A stretch of 17,913 nucleotides of DNA from a bacterium. GTDB lineage: Bacteria; Bacillota; Clostridia; Oscillospirales; Acutalibacteraceae. The notes under the pieces are model-generated. The model saw only the letters and a list, made by a program, of their open reading frames with translations. It had not been told where the DNA came from and did not search any database. The translations under genes were made by a program, and so were the position numbers. Shown one piece after another: positions 6,074-14,391 of this stretch (position 1 is the first letter of the stretch; every line of letters begins with the position of its first letter). The stretch covers positions 1 to 17,913 of the forward strand of contig JAHKZS010000169.1 of the NCBI GenBank assembly GCA_020626545.1, written 5' to 3'.

Positions 6074-7096
6074 TTATTCTTTCGCTAATGCTTTTTGCAT
6101 TAACGTACAGTCGATAATATTAACATTTCCGTCACCGTTAAAATCTATCTTATCTGTGTTGACTGTTTCCTCAGTAACCACAAGAGCCAGATACTTCTGT
6201 AAGTGGGTTACGTCTTTAATGTTGAATTTTTCGTCTTTATTAATATCACCGTCAACTGTTGAGTTGGTCGAGGATACTACAGAGAATTGATAAAGACTAG
6301 GTGAACTTTGTTTTCTCGCTTCAATTTCTTTCGCCGCTGCCCCATCCGAACTACACACGACTGTCGTTGAAGAGCTCACCCCATTGAAAGCACCATTCAA
6401 CCCTCCTTCTTCAATCGAATCAGGAAGCACTAATGTTTTCAGTGAAGGGGTATCTTTGAAAGCGTTAACGGCAATTACTTCTACCCCGTCAGGAATAACT
6501 ATCTTTTCAATAGATGTGCAACCTCTAAAAGCTGAACTTCCGACCTTTATAAGTCTTTCTGGAAACGTTACATCCATTAAACTGGGACAGTTACGAAAAG
6601 ATTCTGATGGTAGAACACCTCCGTAAATCTTTTCTTTTAAATCTCCATCATAAAAGGTGGATTCAACCATCCTGTTTGGTAACACTACTTTTTCTAGTTT
6701 AGGGCAATCTGCAAACGCCGCATCGTCAAACCTTGTCATTTTGTAATCATCAGAATATTCCTGTGAGAATGTAACTGAACGAAGTTCTTGCAATTCCCCA
6801 AACGCAAACGCGAAAACACGTGTATAGTTTATAGGAATATTGATGTGTTTAACATTATTATTACCGATAGAACCTATACCATACATCTCTATTCCATCTA
6901 CTTTTTTAGGTAGAGTAATGCTTTCTTCTTTCCCACAATATCCAGCTAATATATTCCCCTCATATTTCCATAATCCATTTTTTGATGTAATAGTAGGCGT
7001 TTTGCTGAGTTTTTTGCTAGTTGTTTGTGCTGATACAGTTAGCGATGCTGTTAGGAGAAGGAATACCGCTAATAAAACAGAAATGATTTTTTTCAT
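6074..7096 (-). CDS. Secreted BspA-like LRR protein with C-terminal dockerin
   Basis: 340 residues from the ATG at 7094-7096, chosen because GGAGG sits 8 nt upstream and a signal peptide (1-23, TVSA cleavage) starts there; an upstream in-frame ATG at 7156 has no such support. LRR_5 repeats occupy about 55-245 (SSAFRGCTSIEKIVIPDGVEV and similar). The dockerin is at 282-340. Its first repeat reads DINKDEKFNIKD, with Glu in place of the usual Gly after the DxNxD core; the second (DFNGDGNVNIID) is regular. The role is probably a scaffold-tethered adhesin, as for the 4515-5990 product. A good promoter with palindromic sites lies just upstream, so this is likely the first gene of its unit. Confidence 0.88.
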   Translation of the reverse strand: MKKIISVLLAVFLLLTASLTVSAQTTSKKLSKTPTITSKNGLWKYEGNILAGYCGKEESITLPKKVDGIEMYGIGSIGNNNVKHINIPINYTRVFAFAFGELQELRSVTFSQEYSDDYKMTRFDDAAFADCPKLEKVVLPNRMVESTFYDGDLKEKIYGGVLPSESFRNCPSLMDVTFPERLIKVGSSAFRGCTSIEKIVIPDGVEVIAVNAFKDTPSLKTLVLPDSIEEGGLNGAFNGVSSSTTVVCSSDGAAAKEIEARKQSSPSLYQFSVVSSTNSTVDGDINKDEKFNIKDVTHLQKYLALVVTEETVNTDKIDFNGDGNVNIIDCTLMQKALAKE

Positions 7097-7121
7097 AAGT
7101 AAAACCTCCATTCTATAGAAT

Positions 7122-7150
7122 ATTTTATCAAATAACTGATAGTAATTCAA
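7122..7150 (-). promoter_or_regulatory. Promoter of LRR-dockerin gene
   Basis: On the minus strand TTGAAT (7145-7150), a 17-nt spacer, TAAAAT (7122-7127). Predicted start is near 7115, giving a leader of about 20 nt that contains the GGAGG site. Confidence 0.65.
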
Positions 7151-7154
7151 ATTC

Positions 7155-7219
7155 ATTTGTTAACAAATTTTCACTGTGTTTTTTGTCTATAATAGACAAA
7201 CACATTTTTGTAGACAAAA
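7155..7219. promoter_or_regulatory. Palindromic operator-like cluster
   Basis: A perfect 14-bp palindrome ATTTGTTAACAAAT (7155-7168) abuts the -35 of the LRR gene promoter. Farther upstream lies TTTGTCTAT-A-ATAGACAAA (7182-7200), perfect around its centre, with another half site TAGACAAAA at 7211-7219. A second possible minus-strand promoter (TTGTCT-17-TATTAT) overlaps the larger palindrome. These look like binding sites for dimeric regulators; no regulator can be assigned. Confidence 0.55.
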
Positions 7220-7249
7220 GGTATAGACTCATTATGAATCTATACCTTT
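7217..7249. terminator. Terminator of the giant adhesin gene
   Basis: An 11-bp perfect stem AAAGGTATAGA/TCTATACCTTT. The adhesin stop codon (TAG, 7240-7242) lies within the stem. The T tract after the minus-strand stem is short; plus-strand function is also possible. Confidence 0.6.
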
Positions 7250-10200
7250 GTATTTTTACGTTTTCTTTGTAATAAATAAATGAATACCATAGTTGAAATA
7301 ATTGCACTACCAATAATAAGATAAATCAAATATCCGTTACCGCCGACTTTGGGGAATTCATAAGGTCTTACGTTATATACAGTTACATCTAAGTGATAAT
7401 ACTTATTGCCTGTATTTTCATCATACATTGTTGTATATGAATTATAATTGGTCGAGAAGTTTTCTCTTAGCAGATTGTATGAAGGTTGTACTTGCGTTTG
7501 TTGTAAGTACAATTTTTTATTTCCGTTTTCTTCAATGAAATCTCCATTCCCGAACCATTTATCAAATGTGGAAGTTCCTCCCTTTATATGAGTTATTTCG
7601 AGAGATTTGTTTCCTTCATTATTATAATTTTTGTTTAGCCTTACAATTCTATAATAAGCAGCGGTAGAAGGAACTACAGATACAAAGCTTGAGTCCTTGT
7701 TTTCATTAGCGCTGGACACAAAGTTTTTGTTTTCATCATAATAGAGAATACTATAAGTATATAAATCTCCTTCTATACTAAGTTTGATTGAAGTAGCATC
7801 ATCTACGGCATAGTAATCAGTTCTGTATTGCCCTAATCCATTCTGATACTCAGAACCGTCAGATGTGTTGAGATTGCCAACGCTCCAATCATTAACTTCA
7901 CCTTTTTTTATGTACTCGGGTAAATCAATATCAGTTGTAATGGTTTCGCCGTTTATAGTCTTATATGATGAATATAAAGGTGTAGCTCTGTCGTCTCCAT
8001 CAAAGTTATGAACGGTTAGTTTTAAAGAAGGGTTATATATTTCAAAAGTATCATTTCTAATTCTGGTTACACCTGATACATAATAATTCATTTGGTGTCC
8101 GTACCAATCTTCAGCTACATTACCCGGATTAGATTCTTCGGCTTTTACACCGTCATATTCTTGGAACAGATATCGACTTGGAATATCGCCTCCGTTATAT
8201 CCTGTTTCCTTGACAGTATATGATATGCCAATATATCTATCAGGACCTCCTGACATACTGGAAGTGCCTGGATATATACTGTAAGTGTAGTAACCCGGAA
8301 CCTCAAATTCTAATTCTCCCTCACTATTTGTAGTTCCTGTGTATTCTCCTACGATTGCTCCCGTGTCACTTCTTTTGCCGACAAGTTGAATATCAAATCC
8401 TTCTTTTAAACTATCAGACGAATCAACCTTAACTTTAACTTTTTTTAATTCTACATCTAAAATGTAGTCCTCTACATTCAGTGTTTCTATGTTATCATCT
8501 TCAACATAGCGGCTGTTGAGATTACCAGCCCATTTAACTGTATTTACGACCTGATATCCTTTAGGCGCTTCTAACTCCGCTACATAATAAGAAGTACCTG
8601 TTGCTAAACCTGCCGCTGAGAATTTATAATAACCGTATTCATCACTTATCGCTGTTTTAACCACATTTTCTTTGTTTTGAGCATCTGTGAAGCTTGAAAA
8701 CAGTCCCATCTTAGCGCCTGGAAGGTAATCTGTATCGCTATGTGTTCTTTGATACATACATAACTTCCGTCCAACAATCTGCTTATATGTTTTGGGTGTT
8801 TGTTTGTTATATTCAGTAACGCTTGCGGTTGTATTATCGCTTGTAAGATTAACCTTGATAGCATTTACTCGTTTAGTTTCTGTTGTACTTCCGTTCGGGA
8901 TTTTTAATTCTACCAGTTCTTTATTGGCATCCGATAAAGGTGATGGACCATATGAATCCGAGCCACCGGACGGGTATTCCGATTCATATATATAATAAGT
9001 ACCAAGCGGTAAAGAAATTAAAGTAGTATAATTTGTAGAACTTTGGAAAGTATTAGTTGAACCTGTTGCGCTTACCGAATACAAACCATAGGTTGAAGAA
9101 GGAGATGTAATTACACTTAATTTCACTATATCTCCATTTTCGTCATATATTTGAAAGCTTGCGCTTAATGGTACAGTGGTTGTAACTTCCTGGCCTGTGC
9201 TTTCGTTATCATAGGACATATATTTATAAAGTTTAATACTGCCTGTCTTAATAGGCAACCATAATGGTTGAGCATAATTTACCAGCTTGCCGTTGTACTG
9301 AGTATTATTATCAAAGCTTTTTTCGGGTTCTACAACCACATATGCTCCTGATATTTTCGTTGTTTCATCAGCGTTATTTCCGTTCGCTACACTTCTGTTC
9401 ATACTTAAAGAACTAATTATTGAATTAATGGATTTATCCTGTGTAGTTGAGCTGTTTTGAATTTGGCTTGTAGCGGTTGAGTTGTCGCTTACCGTTACAT
9501 ACTCTTTTCCACCTGTTCTAAAATGACATCCGTTACCGGAGTATGATAATTGAATATTATCTATGATATATGTAACATACGGATTCATACAAGTTAGATT
9601 CTCTACATTAGAGTTATTAAAATCTTCTGCTTGTAAGTCAATTATTAAAGCGTTTAAGCTCGATTGGTAATGAATTCTGAGATTACTGTTATAAAAGGTG
9701 CTTAGCTTAGACTTGTATTGCAGTTTATCTTCAATACATAAAGTATTATCGGAACCTTTATAAATTAATGGTATTGATTCCTCTTTAATTGAATTACCGT
9801 CTAAGTATCTTTTCTTAACTGTAATCTGAGTAAATACCGTAGTGCTTGCAGGCATAGAGAAGTTATCGTCAAACGGCACTACTATTCTGTATCTTTCAGT
9901 TATGAGAGATTTAATAAGGTTATTGAGTGAGTTTGCTATGTTTTTAATATTACTACTATAGAATACTTTTTCATACTCTTTTGTAATATTATCTTTCATA
10001 GCATTTATAGTACCGGAATTCTCATTACCTATTAGAACTCCATAGATATTTGTGTTAAGCCCTTGTACGTTTTCGGTAGTTGAATTTATAGAATTGTTAA
10101 CGAAATCATATTTAGAGGAAGAATACGAGTGAACCGAATACTTTTGTGAAGATGAATTGTAGTTGTCTGCTGTTTTATCTCCACGAATAGCGGCCGCCCA

Positions 10201-13200
10201 GTCTTTACCGTCTACCTGAGAAGCGGCAGCGGCAACATAGTCAGAACTGTTTGTAGTTATAGCTGATACTGCTTTTTCACCGTTATAATAAGTTGGTCTA
10301 CCGTCAGTAAGGAAGATAACAACCTGTTCATTTTGATTACCGCCTGCTTTGTGTTGTAAGTTATAAATCAACTGATAAGCTCTCGACAATCCTGAACTGT
10401 AGTTGGTATAACCATCGTTGTTGTCGTCATAACCGTTATCATTACTAAATAACGCCTGTTTAACATCACTTGCGTTATTCATAGTTACGGTTCCATCACT
10501 CTTGGTTATATACTTCGATGAAGCTTCTAAACTGTTTTCGTTAGTACCTCTGAATGAAATAACCGAAACTGTGTTGTTTGTGTTTTGTAATACTTTCTCT
10601 GATATATCATATATCTGAGCGTATGCGTTCATCATTTTTGAAGCGTTGTTAACGCCCTCGTATGGAGTAGCTTGGTCTTGTAAGTATCCTGTTTGTTGAC
10701 CGTCATACGCCGCTCTATCCATTGAAGGAGAGTTATCTACAACAAAAATGAAATCATAAGTATGATCGTTCTTATATCCAAACTTAACTGTTTCTTTAGC
10801 TGTTTTATTTGCTTCAATCCATTCAGCTTGAGTTTGTAAGAATGTAGATGTCTTTACATCTTTTGTATCTTTTTTGTAAGTTGTAATTTCATTATCTGAT
10901 TTACCGTGTGTTAATTCCGGAACTAAGGATGGCTGAGAAGCGTTTTCAGAATAAGTATTCGTGTAATTCCAATTTTCATCATCGGTCTTAGTATATAAAT
11001 CGGCTTTCCAGTTGTTGAACGAATCATTTATAAAGAATAAATCTTTAAAATACTGACTCCACATAGAAATAAGTCCTGAATTAGTGTCATTTATCAAACG
11101 ATAAATCGAGGTATACATTGTGGCGTTACCGCCTGTATAGCCATTGTTATTTAAAATACTCTCCCAATTGCTGTGAGAATATCCTCTTGACTGAGCATTA
11201 ATAAACGAATTTGACGAACCAATTACTGAACTTGCAACTTTAGTGGCTGTTGCTTCTGCGCTATTATTATTTGGATTCCACACAAAATAAAAATCTGTTA
11301 ATTTAGTATTAACAAATGAGCGTTCTCCTAACGAAAGATATACTTCGGACAACAGACAACCTGTAAGCTCAGGATTGTTCATAAACGCTCTGTCGCCTAT
11401 ATAATTCAGATATTTAAAAACTAAGAGTGTTGTGTCACTGCTTTCGTTGCCTACCTTACGTTTATTAGTTCTATCCCAGAAATAAAGACCTTTTCCCTCA
11501 CCGCTTGTACTCTTCATTGTTACGGGATGGAAAAAAGCTTTATCGCCAATTACTTTTAGCTTACTGGTCTTATTTCCGACTGCAAAGTAAAATTGATGGT
11601 TTAGATTATTACTTTTACAGGTGTTTTCGTCAATATTAAAAGCACCGAATTTATTGGAATCATTTCCTGATACATTACTTGCGAATGTACCTTCAATAGT
11701 TTCTACACTATCGGGCAGAGCAAAGAATTGTAACTGATAATCGTTATAGAAAGTATTATAAGCTATTGTTTTAAGAGTAACGTTTGCTATATTATTCCAA
11801 GTTAACGCTCTTAATGAAGAACATCTTCTAAACGCCCCTTGCCTTATTGTTGAGATTGTATAAGGTAATTCGAGTACGTTATAATTGCTTGCGTTCCTTG
11901 AAGGTTGAACTGCACTATCAGTATAGCCGAATAAATTGGCATTACCGGCAGGGCTTGTTTTTCCGTTTACGAGATTATCGCATTTCCAGAACGCTTCAGC
12001 TCCGATTGTTGTAACTTTACTACCATATATATTTAGGCTACTGAGTTTTGCACAACTTTCAAAAGAGTTGTCAGATATAGTAGTTATGCTTGAACCGCTT
12101 GCAATTTCTACAGTTACCAAATTATCTGAACTATAGAAAGCACCGGCGCCTGTCCTTGTGTTGTTTGATGTGGAAGTGAATTTAATCGTTCGATATCCAC
12201 AATTTCGAAAAGCGTCTTTTCTAATGGCTGAATCGGAACCTTTGTCATTAAAGGAATTTCCTTTGATTTCTAAAGTTATTCCGTTACCGTCCGTACCTTT
12301 TCCCGCACTGGAGAAGGCATACGCTTGAATGGTTTCTACATTACCAAAATCAATATTGTTTAAGACAGTACAACCATAAAAACACTTTTTAGGTATTGTT
12401 GTGATACCGCCCATTTTAACCGTCTTAAGATTATCACAGCCTTGAAAACAGCCTTCCTTGAGATTGTATTGTTCATTATAAGGGGATGTTGTAGAAGCTG
12501 TTGGGTTCTTTAACTCGTGATTATAGTTTGAGTTGCTATTTGTGTTTTGAGTGAAATCAAGCGTTTTAAGAGAATTACAATCGTGAAAAGCGCCACCCTC
12601 TATTACTTTGTGACTGTTCCAGATAATGTTTGAAACAGAAGAAGAAGCAAACGCTTTATATTTAATAGTTTCGTCTGTACTGTCAGGATAATTGTGTAGT
12701 AATAGCTTACTGAATTTTCCTTTAAAGCCAAAGAATAGATATTCGCTAATATTTCTTACGCTACTGTCAATTTCGATAGTAGTAACCTTATCGTGGTCGA
12801 TAATTCCTTTGTATGCAGTATTATCATAATTCTTACATCTTCCGTTCCAAGGAGATGCAACAGAATTAGATGAAGAACTGTACTTGAATTTTGGAATATC
12901 GGGAGAGGTGCCTGTGCGAGATACAATTAAAGTACCTGTACCCTGATCCACTCCGCCGTCACCTTTTAAAGAACTTTCATCTACAGTCCACACAGCTTTT
13001 GTTTTTCCTATAGTTATTGTTATTCTGGCTACTTTGCCCGAATACCAATTCGTACCATTAGGGTATCTGTATTTACTGTTCGCTTTACCGGCGGTAAAAT
13101 ATTCATATTTAACACTGCCGGAAACTGTATCGCCGCTATCATAAGCTATATCCTTTAAATCAGTAGTTGTATAAGTGTTACCTATTGTACCGCCCGCTAC

Positions 13201-13455
13201 AGTCGCTCCTGTTGTGTTTTTATTAATTGTAGCTCCCAAAGCTACCTTACTTTTTTTATTGTTTATGGGTTTAGTAGGTTGAGCGACACTGGTGATAGGC
13301 TCTGAGTTTGATTCAGTATCTTTATTTGTGGGTTCAGAATTGACTGTTGACTCTGTATTCTCTATCGTGTCGATTGCGTTAATAGGAACGACTAATATTG
13401 AGAATAGAATCATAACAGCCAGTATTATTGATACTGTTTTTCTTATGGTTTTCAA
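7240..13455 (-). CDS. Giant LPXTG-like anchored adhesin: LRR, vWFA, SpaA domains
   Basis: 2071 residues, starting at TTG (13453-13455) with AAAGGAGTG upstream, 16 nt after the 186-residue gene. After the signal peptide (1-28) come a Thr/Ser/Pro linker, a beta-rich region, BspA-like LRRs (about 225-720), and a von Willebrand A domain (about 898-1185). The MIDAS residues are Asp907-x-Ser909-x-Ser911, Thr1017 and TDG 1050-1052. Three SpaA/CnaB-like domains follow (about 1403-1520, 1555-1640, 1668-1755) with E-box Glu1491, Glu1627 and Glu1750. A W..G..N..RT module sits at about 1855-1960. The anchor is FPKVG (2034-2038), a membrane helix and RKRKNTKV. A vWFA domain combined with SpaA domains is typical of pilus tip adhesins (RrgA-like), so a tip role is inferred. 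The N-terminal LRR array is unusual for that class, as is Val in the Thr position of the sorting motif. Confidence 0.88.
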   Translation of the reverse strand: MKTIRKTVSIILAVMILFSILVVPINAIDTIENTESTVNSEPTNKDTESNSEPITSVAQPTKPINNKKSKVALGATINKNTTGATVAGGTIGNTYTTTDLKDIAYDSGDTVSGSVKYEYFTAGKANSKYRYPNGTNWYSGKVARITITIGKTKAVWTVDESSLKGDGGVDQGTGTLIVSRTGTSPDIPKFKYSSSSNSVASPWNGRCKNYDNTAYKGIIDHDKVTTIEIDSSVRNISEYLFFGFKGKFSKLLLHNYPDSTDETIKYKAFASSSVSNIIWNSHKVIEGGAFHDCNSLKTLDFTQNTNSNSNYNHELKNPTASTTSPYNEQYNLKEGCFQGCDNLKTVKMGGITTIPKKCFYGCTVLNNIDFGNVETIQAYAFSSAGKGTDGNGITLEIKGNSFNDKGSDSAIRKDAFRNCGYRTIKFTSTSNNTRTGAGAFYSSDNLVTVEIASGSSITTISDNSFESCAKLSSLNIYGSKVTTIGAEAFWKCDNLVNGKTSPAGNANLFGYTDSAVQPSRNASNYNVLELPYTISTIRQGAFRRCSSLRALTWNNIANVTLKTIAYNTFYNDYQLQFFALPDSVETIEGTFASNVSGNDSNKFGAFNIDENTCKSNNLNHQFYFAVGNKTSKLKVIGDKAFFHPVTMKSTSGEGKGLYFWDRTNKRKVGNESSDTTLLVFKYLNYIGDRAFMNNPELTGCLLSEVYLSLGERSFVNTKLTDFYFVWNPNNNSAEATATKVASSVIGSSNSFINAQSRGYSHSNWESILNNNGYTGGNATMYTSIYRLINDTNSGLISMWSQYFKDLFFINDSFNNWKADLYTKTDDENWNYTNTYSENASQPSLVPELTHGKSDNEITTYKKDTKDVKTSTFLQTQAEWIEANKTAKETVKFGYKNDHTYDFIFVVDNSPSMDRAAYDGQQTGYLQDQATPYEGVNNASKMMNAYAQIYDISEKVLQNTNNTVSVISFRGTNENSLEASSKYITKSDGTVTMNNASDVKQALFSNDNGYDDNNDGYTNYSSGLSRAYQLIYNLQHKAGGNQNEQVVIFLTDGRPTYYNGEKAVSAITTNSSDYVAAAASQVDGKDWAAAIRGDKTADNYNSSSQKYSVHSYSSSKYDFVNNSINSTTENVQGLNTNIYGVLIGNENSGTINAMKDNITKEYEKVFYSSNIKNIANSLNNLIKSLITERYRIVVPFDDNFSMPASTTVFTQITVKKRYLDGNSIKEESIPLIYKGSDNTLCIEDKLQYKSKLSTFYNSNLRIHYQSSLNALIIDLQAEDFNNSNVENLTCMNPYVTYIIDNIQLSYSGNGCHFRTGGKEYVTVSDNSTATSQIQNSSTTQDKSINSIISSLSMNRSVANGNNADETTKISGAYVVVEPEKSFDNNTQYNGKLVNYAQPLWLPIKTGSIKLYKYMSYDNESTGQEVTTTVPLSASFQIYDENGDIVKLSVITSPSSTYGLYSVSATGSTNTFQSSTNYTTLISLPLGTYYIYESEYPSGGSDSYGPSPLSDANKELVELKIPNGSTTETKRVNAIKVNLTSDNTTASVTEYNKQTPKTYKQIVGRKLCMYQRTHSDTDYLPGAKMGLFSSFTDAQNKENVVKTAISDEYGYYKFSAAGLATGTSYYVAELEAPKGYQVVNTVKWAGNLNSRYVEDDNIETLNVEDYILDVELKKVKVKVDSSDSLKEGFDIQLVGKRSDTGAIVGEYTGTTNSEGELEFEVPGYYTYSIYPGTSSMSGGPDRYIGISYTVKETGYNGGDIPSRYLFQEYDGVKAEESNPGNVAEDWYGHQMNYYVSGVTRIRNDTFEIYNPSLKLTVHNFDGDDRATPLYSSYKTINGETITTDIDLPEYIKKGEVNDWSVGNLNTSDGSEYQNGLGQYRTDYYAVDDATSIKLSIEGDLYTYSILYYDENKNFVSSANENKDSSFVSVVPSTAAYYRIVRLNKNYNNEGNKSLEITHIKGGTSTFDKWFGNGDFIEENGNKKLYLQQTQVQPSYNLLRENFSTNYNSYTTMYDENTGNKYYHLDVTVYNVRPYEFPKVGGNGYLIYLIIGSAIISTMVFIYLLQRKRKNTKV

Positions 13456-13471
13456 TTATTTACACTCCTTT

Positions 13472-14032
13472 TTATAATCGTTTTCTCCGTATGAATTTTT
13501 TTGTCCTTACGTATCCTCTTAAATATCTATATAAAAAAGACAGCAATAAAAATATAGCAACCGCAAGACATATAGCCGCTATCATTTTGGCTGTATTTGA
13601 ATTTGATGCTTGTTCTCTAATGTTGTCTGAGCTTACCGTATTTATAGCCGCGTTAACTTGTGCAGGTTCTTTCTTCTGTTGCTTGTAAGTACCTCCATTG
13701 GTGTTATTGCTTTTAAAGTTAGCGACCGCTCGAGCGTTTTGGCTTAATATAACTTCTATATCTTTATCGTTTCCTGTACCCCATATAATTGTTGTATTAT
13801 CCGATAAATCCCAATGAGAGAATTCATAACCGTAAGAAGCTGTTGCGTGTAACTTATACCTCGATTCTCCTGTTACTTCAATCGCTTCACAGTAACAACT
13901 TCCTCCTGTGGTTGAACCTAGTGATAATCCATACGTAAGAGGATATGCTCTTACTACTTGAGTACCTAATAATAAAGCTATCAATAATACAAGAATTATA
14001 GTCGGTAATTTGATTTTTCTCTTTTTTAGCAT
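13472..14032 (-). CDS. Small membrane protein with InlB-B/Flg_new-like repeat
   Basis: 186 residues. An N-terminal hydrophobic segment (about 10-29, after KKRKIK) may be a signal peptide or anchor. One repeat-type domain at about 38-106 has the pattern ATASYGYEFSHWD...ARAVANF, resembling divergent InlB B-repeat/Flg_new_2 domains. A Gln/Lys/Ser/Asn linker leads to a second membrane helix (about 149-168) and a strongly basic tail ending RRKRL. There is no sorting motif. Start is ATG with AAAGGAGTG. The 16-nt gap to the giant adhesin gene implies co-transcription and perhaps matched expression. It may help export or anchor the adhesin, or be a minor surface protein; this is inference from position only. 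Confidence 0.8.
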   Translation of the reverse strand: MLKKRKIKLPTIILVLLIALLLGTQVVRAYPLTYGLSLGSTTGGSCYCEAIEVTGESRYKLHATASYGYEFSHWDLSDNTTIIWGTGNDKDIEVILSQNARAVANFKSNNTNGGTYKQQKKEPAQVNAAINTVSSDNIREQASNSNTAKMIAAICLAVAIFLLLSFLYRYLRGYVRTKKFIRRKRL

Positions 14033-14058
14033 CTTTTTTCACTCCTTTGAAATAGGAA

Positions 14059-14080
14059 AAGGCACCCGTTAGGATGCCTT
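14059..14080 (-). terminator. Hairpin in leader of adhesin operon
   Basis: On the minus strand AAGGCATCC-TAAC-GGGTGCCTT followed by TTCC. It is a nine-pair stem with a weak T tract, about 27 nt before the 186-residue gene start. It could be an attenuator or a stabilising 5' stem. Confidence 0.5.
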
Positions 14081-14087
14081 GCTTTTT

Positions 14088-14168
14088 ATAAAAAGCGAAA
14101 AGACCAACTATACAAGTTGGCCCTTCCGCTTACATTCTAAATATTCACATAGAGCAAATCACTCTACG
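14088..14168 (-). ncRNA. Candidate small RNA or attenuated leader a
   Basis: Predicted from a TTGATT-17-TATAAT promoter (14174-14202) to a T-tailed terminator. It has a 5' hairpin (ACGTAGAG/CTCTATGT, 14147-14169), an AT-rich linker, then a 15-pair stem with wobbles (14095-14129) followed by TTTTTA. It is either a stand-alone RNA of about 80 nt or the 5' leader of the adhesin operon, ended by a terminator that must be bypassed. No ORF is evident. Confidence 0.5.
14095..14129 (-). terminator. Strong intrinsic terminator upstream of adhesin operon
   Basis: A fifteen-pair stem (GCGGAAGGGCCAACT with AGTTGGTCTTTTCGC, wobbles included) and a TGTAT loop, followed by TTTTTA on the minus strand. Confidence 0.75.
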
Positions 14169-14173
14169 TTTGA

Positions 14174-14202
14174 ATTATAACTTATATTTTTAAGAAAATC
14201 AA
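14174..14202 (-). promoter_or_regulatory. Promoter a, upstream of adhesin operon
   Basis: TTGATT (14197-14202), a 17-nt spacer, perfect TATAAT (14174-14179) on the minus strand. It is the closest good promoter to the 186-residue and giant adhesin genes. Confidence 0.7.
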
Positions 14203-14211
14203 GTATAAAGG

Positions 14212-14291
14212 AAAAAGCCAGTGCGAACACTGGCTTCCCCTTTTTTATTTTAGTAGGAAAAATATTAAATTGCCTTCACAATTTAACTTCA
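14212..14291 (-). ncRNA. Candidate small RNA b (about 80 nt)
   Basis: It runs from promoter b (14297-14325) to a tight terminator (14215-14236). It has a 5' hairpin TTAAATTG/CAATTTAA (14265-14286), a T-rich then A-rich linker, and the terminator. The layout matches candidate a but the sequence does not, so homology is not claimed. No ORF with a ribosome binding site is present. Confidence 0.45.
14215..14236. terminator. Bidirectional terminator
   Basis: A nine-pair perfect stem AAGCCAGTG/CACTGGCTT with a four-base loop. TTTTTCC follows on the minus strand and CCCCTTTTTT on the plus strand. It is the likely end of the C1 protease transcript and of RNA b. Confidence 0.8.
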
Positions 14292-14296
14292 AATCT

Positions 14297-14325
14297 ATTG
14301 TAGCACTATTAAGAAAATAAATCAA
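14297..14325 (-). promoter_or_regulatory. Promoter b
   Basis: TTGATT (14320-14325), a 17-nt spacer, TACAAT (14297-14302) on the minus strand; predicted start near 14290. Confidence 0.55.
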
Positions 14326-14361
14326 GCTTTTCTTTAGGCATACTTAAAGATTTACAATTAT

Positions 14362-14391
14362 ATTTTACCATAAGTGACACGAAAGTGTCAA
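14362..14391 (-). promoter_or_regulatory. Promoter c with embedded palindrome
   Basis: TTGACA (14386-14391), an 18-nt spacer, TAAAAT (14362-14367) on the minus strand. The -35 sits in the palindrome TGACAC-GAAA-GTGTCA (14375-14390). This could be an operator, or alternatively a plus-strand GAAA-loop terminator since ACCTTTTTT follows. It lies immediately after the protease stop codon. Confidence 0.45.

Noticed and set aside
7097..7156. Longer N-terminus for the 340-residue LRR protein
   Set aside because: The upstream ATG lacks a Shine-Dalgarno site and overlaps the predicted promoter; the downstream ATG has GGAGG and begins a signal peptide.
7128..7313. A 61-codon minus-strand ORF
   Set aside because: It overlaps the adhesin 3' end, its terminator and the LRR promoter palindromes in another frame; no ribosome binding site.
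7240..13455. LRR repeats considered as a DNA tandem repeat or CRISPR
   Set aside because: The periodicity is at protein level with divergent codons; no identical repeats with regular spacers are present anywhere in the window.
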